From positions 2,604,001 to 2,668,000 of the forward strand of contig OZ025258.1 in assembly GCA_964019135.1 (NCBI GenBank): a stretch of 64,000 bases of DNA, in the 5' to 3' direction. Source of the DNA: Arenicola marina (taxonomy: Eukaryota; Annelida; Polychaeta; Arenicolidae). How positions within the stretch are numbered: the first letter of the stretch is position 1; each line of letters starts with the position of its first letter. Below the pieces are notes generated by a model. It had not been told where the DNA came from. It saw only the letters and a list, made by a program, of their open reading frames with translations, and made no database searches. A program made the translations under genes and the position numbers. This document shows positions 12,773-22,822 of this stretch, in pieces.

Positions 12773-14283
12773 ACCTTAACACGCATCCATTCCACAAGTT
12801 ATACATTCTACATATGTACCTCACCACACTACCTTAACACACCCATTACACAAGTTATACATTCTACATCTATACCTCACCACACTACCTTAACACACAC
12901 CCATTCCACAAGTGATACATTCTACATATGTACCTCACCACACTACCTTAACACACCCATTACACAAGTTATACATTCTACATCTATACCTCACCACACT
13001 ACCTTAACACACACCCATTCCACAAGTTATACATTCTACATATGTACCTCACCACACTACCTTAACACACCCATTACACAAGTTATACATTCTACATCTA
13101 TACCTCACCACACTACCTTAACACACACCCATTCCACAAGTTATACATTCTACATATGTACCTCACCACACTACCTTAACACACACCCATTCCACAAGTT
13201 ATACATTCTACATCTATACCTCACCACACTACCTTAACACACACCCATTCCACAAGTTATACATTCTACATCTGTACCTCACCAAACTACCTTAACACAC
13301 ACCCATTCCATAAGTTATACATTCTACATCTGTACCTCACCACACTACCTTAACACATCCATTCCACAAGTTATACATTCTACATCTGTACCTCACCACT
13401 CTACCTTAACACACACTCATTCCACAAGTTATACATTCTACATCTGTACCTCACCACACTACCTTAACACATCCATTCCACAAGTTATACATTCTACATC
13501 TGTACCTCACCACACTACCTTAACACACATCCATTCCACAAGTTATACATTCTACATCTGTACCTCACCACACTACCTTAACACATCCATTCCACAAGTT
13601 ATACATTCTACATCTGTACCTCACCACACTACCTTAACACATCCATTCCACAAGTTATACATTCTACATCTGTACCTCACCACACTACCTTAACACACAC
13701 CCATTCCACAAGTTATACATTCTACATCTGTACCTCACCACACTACCTTAACACACCCATTCCACAAGTTATACATTCTACATCTGTACCTCACCACACT
13801 ACCTTAACACACATCCATTCCACAAGTTTTACATTCTACATCTGTACCTCACCACACTACCTTAACACATCCATTCCACAAGTTTTACATTCTACATCTG
13901 TACCTCACCACACTACCTTAACACATCCATTCCACAAGTTATACATTCTACATCTGTACCTCACCACACTACCTTAACACACCCATTCCACAAGTTATGC
14001 ATTCTACATCTGTACCTCACCACACTACCTTAACACACCCATTCCACAAGTTATACATTCTACATCTGTACCTCACCACACTACCTTAACACACACCCAT
14101 TCCACAAGTTATACATTCTACATCTGTACCTCACCACACTACCTTAACACACCCATTCCACAAGTTATACATTCTACATCTATACCTCACCACACTACCT
14201 TAACACACACCCATTCCACAAGTTATACATTCTACATCTGTACCTCACCACACTACCTTAACACACGCCCATTCCTGAAGTTA
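12773..14283. repeat. about 56-bp minisatellite array
   Basis: About 27 copies of a 54-58 bp unit built from CCTCACCACACTACCTTAAC, a variable ACAC stretch, CCATTCCACAAGTTATACAT and TCTACATCTGTA. At the left end units alternate between a TTCCACAAG/CATATGTACC form and a TTACACAAG/CATCTATACC form, giving a dimeric repeat of about 113 bp. Further right the units are near-uniform. It directly abuts the 53-bp array. Confidence 0.95.
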
Positions 14284-14738
14284 GCCGTAGATAGAGAATG
14301 TTTTATTTGGCAGATGTTACAAAGAATTAGTTTTGCTCATTCTTACGCTTTCAATTACCATGCTAGGGCTTTGCAAATCGACTATTGTAATAAGTGCACT
14401 GATCGAGTAATACGTGAGCAATAGTTCAATTCTTTTGTTTTAAAACGACAAAGCCATCAATTACGCCCACCAGTTTTCTCCATAATCCTTAAATGGTTTG
14501 CCTTGCATTCGATAAATTCAGATTTTATGTCATATTTCATGTTATGTCTGTGTGGTCGCAGGATAAGGATCCCATGTCCTTCTTCGCAAAGAGTAGGGAG
14601 TTACCGCCGGGGACATGGCTCCACTCTCCCTACCTTCTTTCGATTGGTGCCATATGAGCAAACCTGGTAAAAGCGTCGAGAATATTCAGCTTGCCGACCA
14701 ATCGAGTGGACCCAGTTACAACGTTGCGTGTATCAATC
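14284..14738. other. AT-rich single-copy sequence
   Basis: About 455 bp between the 56-bp array and the 3' end of a LINE. There is no recognisable coding exon, RNA gene or repeat. The minus-strand short open frame at the right edge runs into the LINE poly-A tract. Confidence 0.45.
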
Positions 14739-16935
14739 TTTTTTTTCTTTTTTTTTGTAAAATTGTTTATTTCGAATTCAAATAGTTGTGGGTACATAGC
14801 AGCCATACATCTGACATAAAACATTAGTTCACAGCAGGTATATAGTTAGGTATAATCTGACAATGTTGTCCAAATACTAATTTACTAAATTGTCGCTAAG
14901 TACTGTTGCATTCTATATAATATCTCTCGCGATTCTGTACTAAGTATATTCTTATATATTAATGATCGATAGTGCAGTTCTCTTCTAAGGAAAGGGACAG
15001 TTTCGCTCCAAGTTCTTGATTTCTGTCGGGCGTTGCATACCAGACATTCCTTATGAATAAAATAGGTCATAAGTGAGATAATAAAGTGGTTGTTGTATTC
15101 TTGTTCCCTAATACAACATTATGTAAACAAATGTCAATTTTTAATACATCGGCATTACACGACCATATTTTCTTTGCATGCTTACATTGGTATAGAAGGT
15201 GCCAGATATCTTCTTCGGTTCCCGCATATTTGACAACAATCGCTGATAGTTTTCCCCCATTTATACAAATTTTTATTACATGGGAGTATTAGGTTTAGTA
15301 TTTTGTATCTGAATTCTGCAAGTTTAAGATCTTGAATCTTTACCATACTTCGTTCATATACATCAAAGAACGTGATTTCTTGATCCGAAAACAATGTACT
15401 TAATTTCTCTTGCGCTATAGGTTTTTCTGCCTTTCTACGTAATAGTATATTATAAAACCCTTTACATTTGAGCTTTGTCAAATCAGTTATCATATCTGGG
15501 TTTGGGAAAAATATGTTACTGTTCTTAGGTACATGATCTCCTATTATTGCAATATATGGTCTTAGCCCTTTGGTATTTTTTTGCTCATTTCATTTCATGA
15601 AGAGGATACCATCATCGGCGTATTGAGTTACTTTCAGAATGCATCTGAGATCTTTAAAGTTAATCTTAAAACCCTGAAAATCCTGGTTTTGTTTCATTCT
15701 TGTAGCTAAAATGTATACAGCTATATTAAACAGTAAAGCAGATAGTGGACATCCTTGTTTTACACCTCTGTTTATATTAAACGACCGTGATAACTGCCCG
15801 TTGTTTTTTATGCGAGCAGATGGGCGGGAATAGATGGTTTGTACCCATCGTATGAAATCAGGCCGGAAGTTAAACTCTTGAAGTATTTGGAACATAGGAG
15901 CCCATTCCACCGAGTCAAAGGCTTTTTCGACATCCAGAAATAAAAGTATACCGTCTCTTTTACGTCTTGCTGAGTGTCTATGACATCGTCAACTAATCGA
16001 ATATTGTTACCTATAAATCTATTTTTAATAAATCCCGTCTGGTCTGGGCTTATGATCTGTCCTAGCACACTGTGTAATCTGTTAGATAGTATAAAGGCTA
16101 GAATCTTGTAGTCTGTATTTGTCAGGGTAATAGGTCTATAGTTTGATATATTTTTTCTACTACCTTTCTTAAAAATTAAAGACATCATTAATTAAATTAA
16201 AAATTAAAGATATCGTCATTATCATATTCACACCCTTTATCATCGGTAAGCTTATCGATTCGGTTACTTTCCTGACGATGTTTTTCCAAAGAAAGGAAGA
16301 AAGGTGTTGATCGCTCGCCCTCTTCTACCCACTGAATTCGTGAACGAATCTGGGCGCCTTTAGCACTTTGATATGTCAGGGAGTCTAGCTCTGTTTTCAG
16401 TGATTTCCTTAATGAAGATTTACATATATCAGAATTAGTATCGTCGATGTCATTAATTTCTTTCTCCAGTTCTCTAATTCTATCGCTTCTCACTCTCTTC
16501 ATCTTCGTCCCATATCGAACTGAGAACTCCTTTATGCTAATTTTAGTAAAATCCCATGATTCTCTGTAATTAACTATGTCTATTAATTCTCGTTCAGTAT
16601 CGTGGATAAAACTTTTAATGGCCAGATTGTACTCTTCGTCTTTTAAATAGGATGTATTCAGCTGCCAATACCCCTTTATGTCTATGTGTATATTTAAAGT
16701 GCGCTATAACAGCTTTATGATCTGGACCAGGTGCTGGTAGTACCTTAGAGCTGGTGACGTATCGTGCTAGAGTATCAGAAGTAAGCACGTAGTCTATTAC
16801 ATCTACCATCAAATATCTTTCACCATCGCACGGCATAATAAAGAAGATGATCACATCAATCACGTTATTATCATATCTCTTTTGGTGGCATTTACTCACC
16901 GGATTGTTGTTTATGTAGAAGGCGTGAAAATGCAT
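14739..16935 (-). mobile_element. L1/Tx1-like LINE remnant, ORF2 only
   Basis: On the minus strand the conceptual order is endonuclease C-terminus, linker, reverse transcriptase and C-terminal region. The endonuclease part reads IDYVLTSDTLARYV followed by GPDHKAV (about 16620-16800). The linker (16197-16502) has the L1-type AKGAQIRSRIQWVEEGERST. RT block KKGSRKNISNYRPITLTNTD lies near 16110-16165, motif A FLDVEKAFDSVEW near 15905-15945, RGVKQGCPLSALLFN near 15740-15785 and the catalytic YADD at about 15611-15622. A KWGKTISDCCQICG-type C-terminal zinc motif follows, then a poly-A tail seen as T-runs at 14739-14756. The 5' end is missing within the endonuclease. A segment between the linker and the first RT block is absent, and the frame changes several times, for example beside motif A. 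It is dead. L1/Tx1 assignment is by motif memory. Confidence 0.85.
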
Positions 16936-17801
16936 GTGTGGGTGACGTGTGAGCTTTACGGTCGAGTCCTATGCGGGCCGCTTTTCGCTGGTTGAGTATC
17001 TTGTACATTTCTTGCTGCGGTCAGTTTAGGCACGTGGTGGTCTATTTCACTCTAGCAGACCATCCCTTTCTTGATCTTTCGCTATCTGTTATTAATGTAT
17101 CTTGCGACCCACCACCCCCCACCCCCACCCCCGCCCCTTTACTCTGCTGTCCTTATTTCTCATTGGTCCAATGTTCCACGCCTGCGCGGAGTGTCTCCAT
17201 CCCACTACTCCACGGGTAAGATATATAAGCCTTACTCTTGGATGGTTAAGACACACCGTTGTCAACGAGCATCCAGACAGGGGGTGCGTTGCTTATGGGT
17301 GTCGACCGCGTGCGCACGCCATCGGCAAGGACTAATAAGGATTTGAACTTGGCGGATTGGTCAAGGACGCGTACAAGTGTAAACCGGAAGTGGGGTATGG
17401 TTTCGCCGCGATCAAGAGCAGTCCCGCATGATAATATTAAACTCTGGACGACGATTCTTCTCAAATAAGTGGGGATAACCCGTAAATATCGATGCTTTAG
17501 AGTTATCTTTTATTTATCAATATTTTACACCGTTTCGATCGTGCTGCTATTTCCAAAGTAAGTATAATTATTTAGTGAATATCCTCGCAACAAATGGAAA
17601 TAGTTTGAGGTGACCAATGTCGTTGCATAACGAGCTCCGAGTGAATAAAAATGTTCGCGGCGATCGACCATGCTCGGTAACTCAACCCTGAGCTGACATT
17701 ACCACATGTATGTTACAGGTAGGTGGGAAGTGGGATTTAACTTGATGGCTCTCGTCAGTATTTTATCGCTCGGTCAGATAGGCCTAATATATATGGATGT
17801 A
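16936..17801. other. intergenic sequence with a C-rich tract and short dispersed-repeat pieces
   Basis: No convincing gene. A tract at about 17107-17139 on plus consists of C-runs (CCACCCCCACCCCCGCCCC), so the minus strand could form a G-quadruplex. Two 29-bp pieces, 17250-17278 and 17690-17718, recur next to each other at 19076-19135. Several overlapping short open frames at 17071-17468 have no recognisable domain. Confidence 0.5.
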
Positions 17802-17827
17802 AGGCAAAGTGGGCTAATCTCGACCCC
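17802..17827 (+). repeat. left terminal inverted repeat of the MITE
   Basis: 26 bp, matching the reverse complement of 18704-18729 with two mismatches, preceded by TA. Confidence 0.7.
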
Positions 17828-18703
17828 TTAAGACAAAACAGCGTCTATTTTCTTCAATAATGTGAAATGAACTTATTTTTTGTTCAAACAGTATCCAGTG
17901 GTATTCCAATAATATGTTTCAATAGAAAAAACGAAAACGTCTGCAGTATGTGGGGAGTGCTCATTTTCTGAAAGGCAGCATGGGCATGGTGGAACCTCGA
18001 TCCCTGTGGTCTAACCTCGACCCCCTGGGATAGGTGGGTGACTGAATCTGCGTATCGTGATCGTTAGTGTGTGAAAGCAAAAATATGAATTCGCATAACT
18101 GTGCTTCTACTGCGCAACGATAGATAAAACGGTCTCATGAAACTAATTCTATTAGCCTTATTACACGGCAGGCATAACGCAAATATAGAATACTTCATGG
18201 GCATCACGCCAAGAAATGCCATTTGGAACGGATGCGTTACGATGCCAAAATAATTCCTTTATGTTACAACACATCTGAATATTAGTTTACGTCAGAATAT
18301 GCGTTCGGGAGAGTTATAGGACCACGGTCGTGAAAAAGGTGGGGTAACCTCGATCTCTCCCAAGGTCAAGTCCGATATGGGGAAGAACTGTCATGATGTC
18401 ACACTTGTTGTAAACATCGTCTGCTGTCACTCTTTATTATAAAATATCTTCTCATACTCAGTGCTAATAAGGCATATTGCTTGTTTTTGAAACTCATGTG
18501 TCTTAACTTTTGAGATAAGCTGCTTATGCACCTGTTAACGTTGGGTTGCAGGACTTATTTAATTCAAATTTGATACAAAATTACATGCTTGTTATCCAGC
18601 GTCTTTGTGTCTAGTTATCAGGGGTATCCCTGAGATCGTGATCGAAAAATCAAGTCGGCGAAATTTTTCCGATTGGTGACGTCATTAACAAAAATAGCAT
18701 GTG

Positions 18704-18729
18704 GGGATCGAGATTAGCCCACTGTGCCT
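18704..18729 (-). repeat. right terminal inverted repeat of the MITE
   Basis: 26 bp, inverted match to 17802-17827, followed by TA. Confidence 0.7.
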
Positions 18730-18731
18730 TA

Positions 18732-19305
18732 TAACATTTCACTGTACTTGTACTTTTCACTATACTTATTACGTAATATGATTACTTGATATAATTACTT
18801 GATTGATGTGGTTGATTGATTGATTGACTAAGATTATTTATATGATGTTGTGGTTTAGCGTTTAATATGTATATGGAATATAGGGAGGATAAGAGTGGCA
18901 TTGGCATGTGATTTGACCATGCCATCTGTTTAGAGAAGAATTCTCTACTCTCACTTATTAATATATCTTATTGTGTGGTTATCGTTTTGTGGCATCGTCG
19001 TCTTTATGCATATGAATTATAAGTTAGTCAATATTCTTATCCAGCCGTTATTGACGATGTTAGGAAGCGGACGAGGACACACCGTTGTCAACCAGCATCC
19101 AGACCGGAGCTGACATTACCACACGTATGTTACAGAAATAAAGCCATATTAACAACCCGGCGGTGTTCAGCGATTACATTTATTTTATGTTTAAAGCCCG
19201 TTACATACAGAATACCAGGCATTCCTAATTTCACACAGTATGCCTTCATTATACATGTATTCAAATCTGTGTAATATTGAATACTCATCTCCTAAAATGT
19301 ACTCT
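18732..19305. other. AT-rich intergenic sequence
   Basis: About 570 bp without a recognisable gene. It contains the 19076-19135 composite, two 29-bp segments shared with 17250-17278 and 17690-17718. The composite is followed directly by AAATAAA at 19136, which resembles a polyadenylation signal. Confidence 0.45.
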
Positions 19306-20758
19306 TCACATGCGGCTCATAGTCCAGTTTATATTCCGTAATTCGTCACAGTTGTACCAGTCCAGCAAGGCGGGTCTTTCACCTACGTATTGTCTTTTGA
19401 GTCTGATGGTGGAGGTGGAGTGCTGTCCTGGCGTGGAGTCTGTCTTGGTTGTATCCTCCGCTAGAGATCCTGACGGCTTTCTCTTTGCAGATCGCTCCCT
19501 TTGTTGGCTGATAAAGTGGGTGATATCCTCCTCAGTTGCCCTCCCGAGCCTCCGACGAGGATCGGGCGGCAATGATGAGGCGGGTGTTCGGATGCGTTGA
19601 TGTGTTGTCTTTCGACTGGGGTCCCGTCCACGGATGAAAACATCAGCCAGGACAGATGTCTCGCGTGTTGACTCCTTGTCAGACTTTGTCTCCTTTTTGA
19701 GTGTGGTCATGGTTTTGCTGTTCATTGACCGTGTTTTTGGCTGGTTCTTGTTGTGATAGATTGTGCCTTGATATCCACCAACAAAGCTCCAAGGATATTT
19801 CTCCCCGGCCAGCAGTCAGGCTTTGTCTTTGTGGTATTCTCGTAGTTGAGGCCACTCCCCCATCGTTTGTCGGATGTAGCCTCAGCTATGGTTTCCTTGT
19901 AACTCTTGCCTGAAGGTTGATACTTGGCTGGCTTTCTGCTCCAGCATGGCCTTCATTGTTGCCACGTTGTTATCCTCCCAAGTGTCAGACAACTTCGTCG
20001 CAATGTTCTTACTCAGCTTTCGGGCCTTACCGGCATGAGCTGCCTGTTGAATCTGATTCGCTAGATCAGGTAAATCACAGTCCATGGCTCTCTTCCATTG
20101 AAAGGCATGTTCCACGCTCAGGAATTCGTGTTCAAAAACACAAAATTCGGCCGTATGGAAATTTGACAGTATTTGCTCGTGTCCCCTGAATGCGGTGACA
20201 GTTTTCTCATTGCCTTTAGCCGGACAAGTGTCGTCACCGGCTTTGTGGCCAGGTTTGCCACATGCGTTGCATTTGCGACTAAACTGGCCGGCGCGGATAT
20301 TTGCCTGGGGAGGATTGGATCTACTGGAGCGTGCGCACAGCAGAACCGAGCGCCTGTTGTGTAGTCGGTTAGTCGCCCATTATCGTCGAGCGCTTTGGCT
20401 TCAATTATGTCAGATGCCAAACGTGGAGAAAGTTCCTTGGTGATCAACGGGTTGTTGTCATATAATGGGACCAGCACGCCATTGATACAGAGCTCTTTGC
20501 GAATGAGTAGCTCCACGCGTGCTTGTCGATTCTTGAAGTAGAGCCGCCAGCAGCCGTTGCCGTTTTCAGGGGCCTGTGCCCCATCGACCTTACCAGCGCC
20601 GACGATCTTCTTGATTGCTTCACAAACCGTGAAGGTCGTTAAGTCAGAGTGTAAATTTCCACTCTTTTCTCCTTTTTTCTGAAGTCTCTATATTTGAAGA
20701 ACAGAGGCTCAACTGACGCATTTGTGGTATGCTCAGTGTTAGTTCCGCCCTCGGCCAT
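19306..20758 (-). mobile_element. ORF1-like remnant with CCHC zinc knuckle and NADAR domain
   Basis: The minus strand opens with an ATG in good context at 20758 (MAEGGTNTEHTTNASVEPLF). An RRM-like region follows, with CEAIKKIVGAGKVDGAQ and FKNRQARVELLIRKELCING. Near 20250 is a zinc knuckle CNACGKPGHKAGDDTC (C-x2-C-x4-H-x6-C). After it comes a NADAR (YbiA-like) domain with FRGHEQILSNFH, SVEHAFQWKRAM, IAEATSDKRWGSGL and CWPGRNILGALL (about 20215-19780). A basic, serine-rich tail continues to 19306. NADAR proteins in bacteria and plants act on damaged riboflavin-pathway intermediates or ADP-ribosyl groups; the knuckle suggests nucleic-acid binding. This architecture looks like the first ORF of a non-LTR retroelement, which is inference from memory. 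The reading frame is not intact and changes more than once. No matching RT lies directly downstream. Confidence 0.7.
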
Positions 20759-21061
20759 GGTGTGAGTTGATTATCCTGTGCAATGGTGCAAAGAAACGAA
20801 CAGAAAATATCCAAAGCTAAATGTTTCAAAATCTGTATCAATCTATTTATTATCAAGACACTGCGCCGTTTTGTAGGTCACTATTTAAATAACGATTATT
20901 TTAAAAGCCCACTGCCAAGTCGGAAATAAAGAACTGTTTCCTGGTGCATTCGCATAAAAACTTAAGAGAAATGGTTTCGTCACACAGTAAAAACAAGATG
21001 GTTTTCAAAGTACTAATGGATATGCCGAATCAACGCATGAGGTGAAATAGCCTGCACCCAG
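20759..21061. other. short AT-rich spacer
   Basis: About 300 bp upstream of the ORF1-like start on the minus strand, possibly the 5' leader of that element. No motif beyond AT-rich stretches was recognised. Confidence 0.4.
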
Positions 21062-22217
21062 ATAAAGGTAATCGACATCCGTGGCCTCTAGAAATGGAAA
21101 GGTAACCGACCTCCGTGATCTCCACAGAGAGAAAGGTAACCGACCTCCGTGATCTCCACACAGAGAAAGGTAAACGACCTCCGTGATCTCTACACAGAGA
21201 AAGGTAAACGACCTTAGTGATCTCTACACAGAGACAGGTAACCGACCTCCGTGATCTCCACACAGAGAAAGGTAAACGACCTCCGTGATCTCTACACAGA
21301 GACAGGTAACCGACCTTAGTGATCTCTACACAGAGAAAGGTAACCGACCTCCGTGATCTCCACACAGAGAAAGGTAAACGACCTCCGTGATCTCCACACA
21401 GAGAAAGGTAACCGACCTTAGTGATCTCTACACAGACAGGTAACCGACCTCCGTGATCTCTACACAGAGACAGGTAACCGACCTCCGTGATCTCCACACA
21501 GAGAAAGGTAACCGACCTCCGTGATCTCCACACAGAGAAAGGTAACCGACCTCCGTGATCTCCACACAGAGAAAGGTAACCGACCTCCGTGATCTCTACA
21601 CAGAGAAAGGTAACCGACCTCCGTGATCTCCACACAGAGACAGGTAAACGACCTCCGTGATCTCCACACAGAGAAAGGTAACCGACCTCCGTGATCTCCA
21701 CACAGAGACAGGTAAACGACCTCCGTGATCTCCACACAGAGAAAGGTAAACGACCTCCGTGATCTCTACACAGAGACAGGTAACCGACCTCCGTGATCTC
21801 CACACAGAGAAAGGTAACCGACCTTAGTGATCTCTACACAGAGACAGGTAACCGACCTCCGTGATCTCCACACAGAGAAAGGTAAACGACCTCCGTGATC
21901 TCCACACAGAGAAAGGTAAACGACCTCCGTGATCTCCACACAGAGAAAGGTAAACGACCTCCGTGATCTCCACACAGAGAAAGGTAAACGACCTCCGTGA
22001 TCTCTACACAGAGAAAGGTAACCGACCTTAGTGATCTCCGCACAGAGAAAGGTAAACGACCTCCGTGATCTCTACACAGAGAAAGGTAACCGACCTAAGT
22101 GATCTTTACACAGAGAAAGGTAACCGACCTTAGTGGTCTTCACAGAGAGAAAGGTAACCGACCTCCGTGATCTCCACACAGAGAAAGGTAACCGACCTTC
22201 CTTGCCTCCATACAGAG
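21062..22217. repeat. 34-bp minisatellite array
   Basis: About 34 copies of a 34-bp unit combining CTCCGTGATCTCCACACAGA and GAAAGGTAACCGAC. Unit variants alternate CTCCGTG/CTTAGTG, CTCCACAC/CTCTACAC, AAAGG/ACAGG and GGTAACC/GGTAAAC. The first and last units are degenerate, as expected at array edges. The 257-codon minus-strand open frame reads a rotating peptide and is not a gene. Confidence 0.95.
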
Positions 22218-22548
22218 TGGTCACCAGGCAGCGGTTACCAGAGAGCGGTTACCAGGGAACGGTTACCAGGGAGCGGTTACCAGGGAACGGTTATGAGGGA
22301 GCGGTTACCAGCGAGGGTTACCAGGGAGTGGTCACCACAGAGCGGTCACCAGCGAGCGGTCACCAGGGAGCGGTTACCCGAGAGCGGTTACCAGGCAGCG
22401 GTCACCAGGGAGCGGTCACCAGGGAGCGGTCAGTAGGGAGTGGTCACCACAGAGCGGTCACCAGGGAGCGGTTACCAGGGAGCGGTCGCCAGGGAGCGGT
22501 CACCAGGGAGCGGTCGCCAGGGAGCGGTCATCAGGCAGCGGTCGCCAC
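22218..22548. repeat. 14-bp minisatellite array
   Basis: About 23 copies of a 14-bp unit, GAGCGGTTACCAGG or GAGCGGTCACCAGG. Each contains the palindrome GGTNACC. It follows the 34-bp array directly, and that array's core GGTAACC has the same palindromic form. Confidence 0.95.
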
Positions 22549-22822
22549 CTTGAGGTGTCACCTTAGGCTAGACTTGTTGTTGACTTTTGCGTCAATACCG
22601 CCTGGAACTAAGCCAAGACTATAGATCACAAACGAGTGATTTCCATTCTCGGCTCAATCCGGCCGCCACCGAAATAGCTGGGAAATCTCCCCAGCTTTCA
22701 CGTTATTGCACTTTATTGCCCACTTTGCCGCGGCGATCTAAAAGCCGAAATGAGCCTGAGATTATCAGTAAATGGCTGCATTTGGAAGTCCGCCTGGTGC
22801 TGAATGCAAGATGAGATCGTTA
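22549..22822. other. single-copy spacer
   Basis: About 270 bp of non-repetitive sequence between the 14-bp and 17-bp arrays, with no recognisable coding or RNA feature. Confidence 0.45.

Larger units (their letters stand above)
17802..18729. mobile_element. non-autonomous TA-flanked DNA transposon (mariner-like MITE candidate)
   Basis: The left end 17802-17827 starts AGGCAAAGTGGGCTAATCTC and the right end 18704-18729 is its reverse complement with two mismatches over 26 bp. Each end is bordered by TA (17800-17801 and 18730-18731), the target duplication of IS630/Tc1/mariner elements. The 928-bp body is AT-rich with no open frame long enough for a transposase. Variants of the terminal motif (CTAAYCTCGAYCCC-like) recur inside near 17990, 18010 and 18345, which may be subterminal transposase-binding repeats. 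Superfamily is inferred only from the TA duplication and short inverted ends. Confidence 0.65.

Noticed and set aside
7464-12779. 1,771-codon plus-strand open frame (and the 931-codon one at 10442-13237)
   Set aside because: It coincides with a pyrimidine-rich minisatellite in which stop triplets are almost impossible. Several frames are open at once and the peptide is only a rotating repeat reading.
17071-17468. Several overlapping short open frames
   Set aside because: No domain, conflicting frames on both strands, and a low-complexity C-rich start; not supportable as genes.
21030-21803. 257-codon minus-strand frame in the 34-bp array
   Set aside because: It is a frame-rotating reading of a 34-bp repeat; the other minus-strand frames are equally open in places.
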